Assembly (NCBI GenBank): GCA_024710675.1
Contig: JANJUH010000081.1
Span: 1-7,715 of the forward strand
DNA length: 7,715 nt
DNA from: Lysobacterales bacterium
GTDB taxonomy: Bacteria; Pseudomonadota; Gammaproteobacteria; Xanthomonadales; SZUA-5
Direction of reading: 5' to 3'
Part shown: piece by piece, positions 1 to 6,137 of the stretch
How positions within the stretch are numbered: position 1 is the stretch's first letter
How the letters are laid out: each line of letters starts with the position of its first letter
Program-made: the position numbers and the translations under genes
The notes under the pieces: model-generated
Databases searched by the model: none
What the model saw: only the letters and a program-made list of their open reading frames with translations
What the model was told of the DNA's origin: nothing

Positions 1-1202
1 GCCCGGCCACCAGCGGCGCCTCGAAGCCGTTCGCGAACAGGCTCTCCAGCAGGCTCACCACCGTGGCGCTGTTGTTGCCGACGTTCGGATCCTCCACCGT
101 CGTGTCCGCCGGCAAGCCCTGCACCGCCGTACCCGCCGTCAGCACCACCTGCGCACTCAGCGCCGACGTCAGTACGCCGCCAGGGGTGCCGTTGCTGGTG
201 ATCTCGAGCCGGCTGGTCAGCGACAGCGGACCGGCCGCCTCGCCAGTGCCGGTCGAGCTGCCCACCGACGCGACATGCACCGTGTCGTTCTCGGCGATGC
301 TGACCGCCACGTCGGCCGGGTTGATCGCGGCGTAAAGCGGATCGGTCGATCCGACCGTCTGCACGATCAGTGTCGAATGGGGATTCGCTTCGACCAGGGT
401 GTCATCCACCGCCACCACGTTGACCGTCTGCGGCTGGTGCCAGTCCGCTGCGGTGAAGGTCAGCGCGAAGGTACCATCGGTATCGCCGGCCACGACCAGC
501 TGGGAAGAATCGAAGGCCATGTTGACGGTGACATCGGCGACCGGCTGGCTGGTCAGCACCAGGTTGTAACTGTCGCCCGCACCGCCTTCCTGCACCTGGG
601 TGCTGCCGCCCGATTGGCTGAGCACGATGCCGGCGGTGTCATTGTCGGTGACCGCCACCACGACATCCGCCACCGGCCGCCCGTTGAAGGCGGGGCTGGC
701 GCTGCTGGTGGCCGAAGTGAGGATCGTGCTCGTGTGCGGACTGGCCTCGTCGATCGCATCGTCGACGGCGCGCACGCTGACCGTCGCGCCAGACAGCGCA
801 TTCGCCGGCGTCAGCGTGAGCGTCTGCGGCGAGACGCCGAAACCGCTGCCGGTGTCGACCCGGATGTTGGCATCGAAGGTGAGCTGGATGGTGACGTTGG
901 TCGCCGGAACCGCGCTCAGGCTGACCGTGACGCTATCCGTCGTCTCCCCTTCCTCGCTGACCGCGAGGCTCGTGGGCGTGACATCCACCACCGCCGGTAG
1001 CGAAGCGATCTGGCGCTCGTAGGCACCGAGGTCGACCACCGGCGGCGTGCCGCTGCCGGTATCGACGACTCCGGCATCGTCGACCACGCGCGGCTGTCCG
1101 CCGAGGTCGCTGCCGACGCCACCCGGAACCAGCGCATTGTCGCCGGCATCGACGGCGGCACTGAACTCGCCCAGGCGATAGTCGCCGCCGGCCGTCGGTG
1201 AG
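1..1202 (-). pseudogene. Headless tail of a choice-of-anchor Q / Calx-beta repeat surface protein
   Basis: The minus-strand frame whose codons begin at 1198, 1195 and so on is open for 399 codons to the window edge. It has no credible start and reads like the C-terminal part of a large secreted protein. Visible residues 5-63 (GGDYRLGEF, AVDAGDN, DLGGQPR, VVDLGAYERQ) match the motif that closes Chlamydia-type polymorphic/right-handed beta-helix proteins (choice-of-anchor Q). Residues ~65-190 and ~191-306 are two tandem Calx-beta-like repeats; each ends in a variant of V-x-DNDT or I-x-ENDT and contains VRAVDD or VVAVDD. Residues ~307-380 are a Ser/Thr/Gly-rich stretch ending in DPNVGNNSATV, then a short tail with LFANGFE. 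Proteins of this kind are usually exported and extracellular or surface-bound; the exact role is unknown. The beta-helix body that should precede residue 1 is missing, because protease sequence in another frame sits there. The stop codon lies beyond position 1, probably close by. The family assignment is firm; the broken state is inferred from the missing head. Confidence 0.78.
1191..1202. repeat. 12-bp direct repeat copy at the chimeric junction
   Basis: On the minus strand this reads CTCACCGACGGC, and an identical copy lies 36 bp upstream in the gene at 1227-1238. Both copies are read in the protease frame as Leu-Thr-Asp-Gly. The junction between protease-like and anchor-Q-like sequence falls within or immediately after this copy. 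Short direct repeats of this kind can promote either slipped recombination or an assembly join. Confidence 0.8.
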
Positions 1203-1226
1203 GTGACTGGAGTGGAGGTAGGTCGC

Positions 1227-1238
1227 GCCGTCGGTGAG
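1227..1238. repeat. Second copy of the 12-bp direct repeat
   Basis: Minus-strand CTCACCGACGGC, identical to 1191-1202 and exactly 12 codons away. It lies inside normal-looking protease sequence (QLTDGATYLHSS), which suggests this is the native copy. Confidence 0.8.
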
Positions 1239-2240
1239 CTGGGTCTGTGGCGCTGACACGTTGCCGTTGCAGGTGGTGGCTTCGTAATTCCAGAAGCTGT
1301 TGAGCGTGTTGGCGACCGCCTGCATCTGCACGGGATTGGGGGCCACGTTGGTATTCGTGGAGAAGCAGTGGTTGGCGCTGTGGAGCAGCGGCACCTGGCT
1401 GCCGGGGTCGGTGTCCGCGAGCAGGGTGCCGGTGCAGATGAAGGTGCTGGAGCCGATCACGAAGCGAAGGTGTGCGACGGCATGGCGGGTGTTGGCGAAG
1501 TCGGGGCCGAGCTCGTTCACGCGGCAGATGACGTCGACGTTGCAGGCACCGGACTCGCCGATCTTCTGGGGAAGGCGGTAAGGTGTCCGGCTGTCCACCA
1601 CCTCGTGGCTCAACCGCTGCAGCGAGAGGGACTCTGGCGCCAAGGTGCCGGCGGGTACGAACAACTCGATCCGCTGCCCATCGCCGTCGGTGCTGGGTGT
1701 CCAGTACAGACCGTCATCGCCGAGGAGGCGCTGCGCTGCGGCAACGGTGGTAACGGCCACCGGTCGCTCCGGGCTGCGCGAACCAGCGAAACGCAGTTCG
1801 ATCGCCGGGGCGAGGCCGTCCACATCGAGCCCCACGCGCAGCGCGGCGGCGCCGATGGACTGGACTTCCACGTTGGCCACGAAGCCGCCCGCGCCAGCGC
1901 TGACCCAGCGGGGAGCCAGCGCGACCATGGCCTGGCCGCCCGCCGCCAGTTCGCGTGCGATCCCGATCTGGACCCGCTTGGCGGCGCCGTCGGCATTGCG
2001 CTGGTGCAAGGCCTCGAGTGCGTCCGGGGACGGCGCGGGCTTGGTGACGCGCGCAGCCTTGACTGCGGTCCCGGACGGCAGGCGCCAGGAGGGCGGCGGC
2101 ACGACCCGGGTCTGGGCTGGCTCGCCGTCAACGTGCCGAACGAGGGTCGACCGTGCGTCCCCGGCAGCCATGGCAGGTACACAAAGGCTGACGATCAGGG
2201 AGATGGCCGGAAAAGCGCTGGCGAAGCGCATGCGACTGGG

Positions 2241-2249
2241 CTCCTCCCC
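2241..2249 (-). promoter_or_regulatory. Ribosome-binding site of the protease gene
   Basis: Minus-strand GGGGAGGAG sits 9 nt before the ATG at 2231. It decides the start: the frame stays open up to an ATG at 2390, but the upstream 53 codons are not signal-peptide-like and have no comparable site. Confidence 0.8.
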
Positions 2250-2326
2250 GGGGGATGATCCGGATCGGACCGCGAGCCTGCCTGCTTCAAGTGGCTCGAT
2301 GGTGCAAGCTCCGGTCGGGTCCCGGA

Positions 2327-2350
2327 CACGAACCGCGAGTGGTCTTCGTG
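2327..2350. repeat. Inverted repeat in the protease upstream region
   Basis: CACGAA (2327-2332) and TTCGTG (2345-2350) are perfect inverted copies around a 12-nt centre, about 100 bp upstream of the protease start. It could be an operator half-site pair or chance; no promoter can be assigned near it. Confidence 0.3.
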
Positions 2351-2368
2351 TCGATGGCGCCGCAGCGC

Positions 2369-2393
2369 CCGATGTGCTGTTCGGGAACATCGG
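2369..2393. repeat. Inverted repeat CCGATGT...ACATCGG
   Basis: A perfect 7-bp dyad with an 11-nt centre, in the spacer between the nucleotidyltransferase stop and the protease start. The centre also holds a smaller GTTC/GAAC dyad. It has no T-run on either strand, so it is not a standard intrinsic terminator. An operator role is possible but unproven. Confidence 0.35.
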
Positions 2394-2409
2394 TGGCCAG
2401 GGCGTTTCC

Positions 2410-2425
2410 GGGCCGGATCCGGCCC
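2410..2425. repeat. Perfect 16-bp palindrome in the spacer before the protease gene
   Basis: GGGCCGGATCCGGCCC is its own reverse complement over 16 bp. It lies 44 bp beyond the nucleotidyltransferase stop and ~180 bp before the protease ATG. As RNA it would form a strong GC stem with almost no loop, so a DNA-level site is as likely as a transcript hairpin. No T-tract follows on either strand. It could be a regulator site or part of a Rho-assisted end for the upstream operon; the sequence alone does not decide. Confidence 0.5.
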
Positions 2426-2468
2426 CAGGAAGCGCGGCACTTCGCCCCGCGTGGCACGCCCGCGGCGC

Positions 2469-3569
2469 TCAACGCGGGCTACGGTTGATGCCCTGCCACG
2501 CGCGCCGCAGGTACAGCCGCCACAGCGGCGCGTGATCCTCGGGGTACTTCCAGCGCATGTAGGCAGCGGGAGGAAAGGCGAGTTCGCGCAGGTAGCGGAT
2601 TCGCCCGCGCCAGCCGTCTTCGGCGCGCAGCGCGAAGATGAACTCGGCGAAGCGCGAGTGGTTATCGCTGGCAAGGAAGGCACGCCATTCGTGGCGGCCG
2701 GCGGTGGCCAGCCTGGCGTGCACCGCAGGCGGCACCGCGGTCGCGTAAAGGCCTTCGGCCTCGAGCAGCGTGGCGTCAAGGATCGCGGCGACACCGCGAT
2801 CGATGGCCAGGGCGACGATCGCCTCGCGCTCGTCCCCGCCCATTGCCTCCCACAGCAGCGCGACATCGAGAAACCACAAGAGCGGCCGGAACTGGCCGCG
2901 CTGGTGGCCGTGGTAGTGCAGCGCGGCATGCAGCAGGGCATGGACCGGCGCGGGTCCGCGCACGCCCGCGGCCAGCCCGGGGACCGGCCGCGCGGTGGCC
3001 CACAATTCATCGAAGCCGAGCACCCCGCGCAATGCCGGATGGCTTATCAGGCCGTGGTGGACGTCGATATCGTGGTGGCCTCCGCCGGGCAGTGCGAAGG
3101 TCCAGGCTTCCTCCTCCAGTGCGACCGCGCCGGCTACCGGGATCGCGCGCCGGTAGCCCCCGGCTTCGAGCACCGCGAGCACGCGCCGCCAGTCGCGCCG
3201 ACGCACCAGCACGTCGGTGTCCGTGCGATCGCGCACCGCGCCTGCCGGATACACGGTCCGCGCCAGCAGCGCGCCCTTGAGCACCAGCGTATCGATGCCT
3301 GCGGCGGCGAGCGCTGCCAGCACCGATTCCTCGGCGGCGATCCAGTCGGCACCCGGCCCCTGGTGGCGCCGCGCCTCGATCTGCGCCAGCCGCGGCAGCT
3401 CCGGCCCCAGCAGCCCGCGTGCCCCGAGCCACGACGTCATCGGCAGCAAGCGATGATCGGCCAGTGCCTGCAACTGGGCGACGAACTCCGCCGGCGTGGC
3501 CCCGCCCGCCCCCCGCCCACCCACACCCAGCGCCGCGAGCAGGGGCGTGGCGGCCGGGACATCGCTCAT
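2469..3569 (-). CDS. Uncharacterised nucleotidyltransferase family protein (NTP_transf_5-like)
   Basis: This 366-residue protein has no signal peptide or obvious membrane segment, so it is probably cytoplasmic. Residues ~93-122 carry the family signature: LVLKG (Lys98-Gly99), then a Tyr/Arg-rich stretch (VYPAGAVRDR), then DTDVLV with the paired metal-binding carboxylates Asp117 and Asp119. A third acidic site is DIDVHHG (Asp167/Asp169), matching the family's iDlHw-type motif. The C-terminal half is helical and rich in His and Trp (LLHAALHYHGH, LLWFLDVALLW). These features fit the 'uncharacterised nucleotidyltransferase' family (PF14907 type, ~350-400 aa), and the metal ligands look intact. 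Substrates are generally unknown, so I assign no reaction. Its ATG overlaps the stop codon of the patatin gene (ATGA, 4 bp) and no strong ribosome site precedes it, which points to translational coupling. Family call is fairly secure; function is open. Confidence 0.82.
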   Translation of the reverse strand: MSDVPAATPLLAALGVGGRGAGGATPAEFVAQLQALADHRLLPMTSWLGARGLLGPELPRLAQIEARRHQGPGADWIAAEESVLAALAAAGIDTLVLKGALLARTVYPAGAVRDRTDTDVLVRRRDWRRVLAVLEAGGYRRAIPVAGAVALEEEAWTFALPGGGHHDIDVHHGLISHPALRGVLGFDELWATARPVPGLAAGVRGPAPVHALLHAALHYHGHQRGQFRPLLWFLDVALLWEAMGGDEREAIVALAIDRGVAAILDATLLEAEGLYATAVPPAVHARLATAGRHEWRAFLASDNHSRFAEFIFALRAEDGWRGRIRYLRELAFPPAAYMRWKYPEDHAPLWRLYLRRAWQGINRSPR

Positions 3570-5761
3570 GGCGTCGGCCTGAGCGGGGTGCCGAAGTTGA
3601 GGTAGGCCGAGGCAGCGCCGCTGTTGGCACGACCGTATCCCAGGAAAATCGGGCCAAAGGGGGAATCGAGACCGAGGAAGAGGCTGCCGGCGTGGATCAG
3701 CGCAGCACCATCGAAGAGCTCGTCGCGCTCGGTGGCCACACTGCCCGTCTCGATGCTGGCGCCGATGTAGGCCGGTACCGAGAACAGTTGCCCCTCGTCA
3801 CCAAGGCGCCGGTACCAGACCGTCCGCAGCAGCGCCGAATGCAGCCCGATCAGCTCGCGCTCGTTGTATCCGGAGAGGTTGAGGAAGCCACCGATCGGCG
3901 CGAAGGCATCGAAGATTCCGGGCGAATTCCACGTGCTGTGCAGGCGCGCACCGAAGAGCACGCGGTTCTTGCCGCGGGCCAGTGCCTTGTCCCAGACCAG
4001 GGTGGCGATCTCGCCCTCGACATCGGAACCCAGCAACTCGCGCTTGGCGATCAGGCGCAGCTCGCCGCGGCTGCCGGACGTCGGGAAGTCGGCGTCATCG
4101 AGGGTGTCGCGCAGGAAACCGAGCCTGAACTCGCCGAGGTCTTCCTCGAAATCCGGGAACAGTACGTCATCGCCGATCGCCAGGCTGCCGGTGCCACGGC
4201 CATGGGCCAGAGCGCCATAGAAACGCCAGTTGCGATCCGGCTCGTAGCCGAACTCCAGTCCCAGCAGGCTGCGCCGCAAACGGTACTGCGATGCCACGCT
4301 GCTTCCGCCGAGCACCGGCTGGTCAAAGGCACGGTACTCCAGATAAGGCAGCACGTAGTACTGACCGCGCTCGCCGGCCGGCTGGAAGAACTCGCTGCGC
4401 AGGCCGGTGATCTCGCCGAACTCGAGCCGGCTGCGCCACTCGCCGCCATAGCGGTTGATGCCGGTCATCGTGTACTCGAAACCGAGCTGGTAGCTGTTGC
4501 GGCCCTCGAAGTTGTCGGAAATCTGCAGGCCGAAGCCGAGGTAATTCGGACCCCAGCCCTTGTCGACGGGCGTCACCTCGATCCCGCTCCGGCCCTCGCG
4601 CTCGACCGGTCGCCAGGCAATCCGCTCATAGTTGCCCTGGCCGTAGGCATGTCCGATCCTCGAATCGAAGCGCTCGACATCGAGCGGGCGGCCTTCGAAG
4701 CCCGCCAGCTCGCGCTCCACGTAACCGGCCGTGGCGCTGCGCGTGCGCACCACATCGAGGAAGTCCACGAGCACCGGATCGAGCTCTGCCTTGCGCTGCT
4801 GCTCGCGCCAGGCAGCGTAATCGCTTTCGGGAATCGCGAGCTGGCGCAACTCGGACAGGCGCAACTCGGCCGCGCGCTCGCCCGGGGCAATCGCTGCGAA
4901 GGAACGGTCGAAGGCTGCGCTCGAGATGTCGCCCAGATCGGGCTGGATCTTGATGTCTTCGCTCCCGAGATCGGCCATCACGGCCGCCGTGCGCTGCTTC
5001 ATCAGGATGTCGAGCATCTGCATGCTGATCGCGAACGGTGAGTTCAGGTCGCCCTCGCCGAGCAGCGGCGCGCCGACGTCGACGACGATCAGGCGGTCCG
5101 CTCCCATGGCCTTGGCGACATCAACCGGCACGTTGTTGACAATGCCGCCGTCCACCAGCAGCCGCCCATCGACCTTGATCGGCTGGAAGGCCGCAGGCAC
5201 CGACATGCTGGCGCGGATCGCGAGGGCCAGGTCGCCGCGATCGAAGACCACCTGCTCGCCGCGCACGATGTCGGTGGCCACCGCGCGGAAGGGGATCTTG
5301 AGCTGATCGAAGTCGTTCGTGCGCCAGGTGTGCAGGGTCAGGCGCCGCAGGAGCAACAGGAGTTTCTGTCCCTGGATGGCGCCACGCGGAAACTGGATCG
5401 CCCCATCACGAAAGCCGGGCTTGAAGTCGAGCAGGTAACGCAGGGTGTCGATCTTGCGCCGCATCGGGAAGTCCCCGCGCGGCGGATCGTCGTTGAGCAC
5501 ATCCCGCCAGTCGATGCCGGCAAGAATGTGCTCGATGTCCTCGGGCGAATAGCCGGCCGCATACAGGCCGCCGACGATCGAACCCATCGAGGTGCCGGCA
5601 ATCGCGCAGATCGGGACCCGCTCACGCTCCAGCACCTTCAGGACACCGATGTGAGCGGCACCGCGGGCGCCGCCGCCACCGAGCACCAGGCCCACGCAGG
5701 GCGCCTGGGCCCAGGCAGGAAGGGCGAAAAGCAGGGCAAGGATCAGCAGGCTGGCGCGCAT
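3566..5761 (-). CDS. Patatin-like phospholipase autotransporter with POTRA and beta-barrel (type Vd, PlpD-like)
   Basis: The complete 731-residue protein matches the length of Pseudomonas aeruginosa PlpD (about 730). Residues 1-19/20 are a signal peptide (MRASLLILALLFALPAWAQA). The patatin domain (~22-300) has the oxyanion loop GGGGARG (28-34), the nucleophile Ser58 in GTSMG (56-60) and the catalytic Asp204 in DGG (204-206). This is the full Ser-Asp dyad expected for a phospholipase A/lipid acyl hydrolase. After a charged linker (~300-330), residues ~333-400 form a single POTRA-like unit (VDFLDVVRTRSATAGYVERE onward). From ~403 (GWGPNYLGFGLQISDNF) to the end, alternating aromatic beta-strands make an outer-membrane barrel of the bacterial surface antigen/Omp85 type, with YLNFGTPL near the C-terminus. 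The lipase passenger is expected to be exposed at, or released from, the cell surface. The ribosome site before the ATG is weak, and a 10-bp hairpin lies in the leader. The downstream nucleotidyltransferase overlaps it by 4 bp. Confidence 0.93.
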   Translation of the reverse strand: MRASLLILALLFALPAWAQAPCVGLVLGGGGARGAAHIGVLKVLERERVPICAIAGTSMGSIVGGLYAAGYSPEDIEHILAGIDWRDVLNDDPPRGDFPMRRKIDTLRYLLDFKPGFRDGAIQFPRGAIQGQKLLLLLRRLTLHTWRTNDFDQLKIPFRAVATDIVRGEQVVFDRGDLALAIRASMSVPAAFQPIKVDGRLLVDGGIVNNVPVDVAKAMGADRLIVVDVGAPLLGEGDLNSPFAISMQMLDILMKQRTAAVMADLGSEDIKIQPDLGDISSAAFDRSFAAIAPGERAAELRLSELRQLAIPESDYAAWREQQRKAELDPVLVDFLDVVRTRSATAGYVERELAGFEGRPLDVERFDSRIGHAYGQGNYERIAWRPVEREGRSGIEVTPVDKGWGPNYLGFGLQISDNFEGRNSYQLGFEYTMTGINRYGGEWRSRLEFGEITGLRSEFFQPAGERGQYYVLPYLEYRAFDQPVLGGSSVASQYRLRRSLLGLEFGYEPDRNWRFYGALAHGRGTGSLAIGDDVLFPDFEEDLGEFRLGFLRDTLDDADFPTSGSRGELRLIAKRELLGSDVEGEIATLVWDKALARGKNRVLFGARLHSTWNSPGIFDAFAPIGGFLNLSGYNERELIGLHSALLRTVWYRRLGDEGQLFSVPAYIGASIETGSVATERDELFDGAALIHAGSLFLGLDSPFGPIFLGYGRANSGAASAYLNFGTPLRPTP

Positions 5762-5784
5762 GGGAGCAGGGTTCCGGGTCTAGC

Positions 5785-5811
5785 CCGCCAGTCTACGGAA
5801 AAGACTGGCGG
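5785..5811 (-). promoter_or_regulatory. Perfect 10-bp stem-loop in the 5' leader of the patatin gene
   Basis: CCGCCAGTCT (5785-5794) and AGACTGGCGG (5802-5811) pair perfectly around a 7-nt loop. The structure ends 23 nt before the patatin ATG. No T-run follows on either strand, so it is not a canonical intrinsic terminator. Its position suggests an mRNA leader structure that could affect translation or stability, or a DNA-binding dyad. The patatin gene's own ribosome site is weak, which leaves room for such control. Confidence 0.55.
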
Positions 5812-5905
5812 TGCCGGGTCCCCCCTGAGATGAGCCACCCAGATTGGGTAATACCGAAGAGCGTCGGGGTGAATCCCGAACCACAGCTCGCGGTTGCCCT
5901 GGTGG

Positions 5906-5923
5906 GTCCGGATTCATCCGGAC
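5906..5923. repeat. Small perfect hairpin GTCCGGA-TTCA-TCCGGAC
   Basis: A 7-bp perfect stem with a 4-nt loop, about 38 bp from the REP-like pair on the patatin side. No known signal is recognised. Confidence 0.4.
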
Positions 5924-5960
5924 GCACGTCGCATGGTCAGGAGGCAGCACACCCATATGT

Positions 5961-6046
5961 CGTCATTCCGGCGCAAGCCGGAATCCAGTGCTCTTCCTGT
6001 CCGCGGGGCACATCCGTTCTGGATCCCGGCCTGCGCCGGGATGACG
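5961..6046. repeat. REP-like palindrome pair in inverted orientation (REPIN-type arrangement)
   Basis: Two 28-bp arms, 5961-5988 and 6019-6046, are inverted copies of each other and match at 25 of 28 positions. Each arm is itself a hairpin: ATTCCGGC/GCCGGAAT (5965-5984) with a GCAA loop, and ATCCCGGC/GCCGGGAT (6023-6042) with a CTGC loop. Each carries the typical flanks CGTCAT...TCCAG or CTGGAT...ATGACG. This is the widespread proteobacterial 'GTCATTCC...GGAATCCAG' repeat, usually found in many copies between genes and thought to be non-autonomous and moved by RAYT-type transposases. No transposase is in the window. It lies downstream of the acyl reductase, where such repeats can also stabilise or end transcripts. 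Confidence 0.88.
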
Positions 6047-6082
6047 AGGATCGACGGCTCGCGTTGCTGTCCGATCCTCGCC

Positions 6083-6103
6083 GAGCCCCGAGCCCCGAGC
6101 CCC
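6083..6103. repeat. Three tandem copies of GAGCCCC
   Basis: Three perfect 7-bp units lie in a row, followed by a partial GA, between the REP-like pair and the acyl reductase stop. This is a simple-sequence tract that may vary in copy number between strains; no function is evident. Confidence 0.75.
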
Positions 6104-6137
6104 GATTATCCGCCCGACACCGGCCTCGCCCCGGTCC

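Larger units (their letters stand above)
933..2231 (-). pseudogene. Truncated secreted trypsin-like serine protease (lysyl-endopeptidase type), C-terminal half replaced
   Basis: The ATG at 2231 is chosen because it follows a strong GGGGAGGAG ribosome-binding site with a 9-nt spacer and opens a signal peptide (MRFASAFPAISLIVSLCVPAMA, cleavage likely after AMA, about residue 21). Residues ~22-227 look like the long propeptide of extracellular lysyl-endopeptidase-type proteases. The mature domain begins near residue 228 with GACNVDVIC, matching the family start GSCNIDVVC. The catalytic His is His288 in LLHSANHC. Asp346 in LTD aligns with the triad Asp of the family's TSDFTLLELN motif. Cys230, 236, 266, 289 and 321 match the five N-terminal Cys of the family, but the partner of the first is absent. 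Homology ends at about residue 347 (position ~1191). The remaining ~85 codons to the stop at 933 are Arg/Cys-rich out-of-frame readings of the neighbouring Calx-beta gene. The GxSG serine motif is missing, so the product could not be an active protease. A working relative would be exported and cleave proteins, probably after Lys or similar residues. Confidence 0.85.
5762..6137. other. Intergenic region with repeats, no gene seen
   Basis: This 376-bp gap lies between the acyl reductase stop and the patatin start. It holds a leader stem-loop (5785-5811), a small 7-bp hairpin with a 4-nt loop (5906-5923), a REP-like inverted pair (5961-6046) and a 7-bp tandem repeat (6083-6103). Open frames across it translate to the peptides typical of REP elements (VIPAQAGIQ, WIPACAGMT), not to a protein. 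A promoter for the patatin operon should lie here, but no convincing -35/-10 pair stands out; the best -10-like hexamer is TATTAC at 5853-5848 on the minus strand, without a matching -35. Confidence 0.7.

Noticed and set aside
275..1000. 241-codon plus-strand frame opposite the Calx-beta region
   Set aside because: Its Arg/Asp/His-rich composition is the typical antisense reading of a Val/Thr/Asp-rich repeat protein; no domain is seen.
1368..2258. 296-codon plus-strand frames opposite the protease
   Set aside because: They are antisense shadows with Gly/Ala/Arg-rich composition and no family resemblance; the minus strand has signal peptide, propeptide and catalytic motifs.
2232..2390. Upstream ATG at 2390 as the protease start
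   Set aside because: It would add 53 residues without signal-peptide character; the ATG at 2231 has a strong ribosome site and opens directly into a signal peptide.
3419..5041. 540-codon open frame on the plus strand opposite the patatin gene
   Set aside because: It is a shadow frame made by high-GC codon use of the patatin gene. It has no recognisable domain, while the minus-strand reading has a full set of motifs.
5848..5853. TATTAC as a -10 element for the patatin operon (minus strand)
   Set aside because: No acceptable -35 box lies 16-18 bp upstream, so it is mentioned only as a candidate.
6119..6135. Possible terminator hairpin (ACCGG/CCGGT, 7-nt loop) just after the acyl reductase stop
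   Set aside because: The stem is only 5 bp with no T-run; too weak to call in GC-rich sequence.
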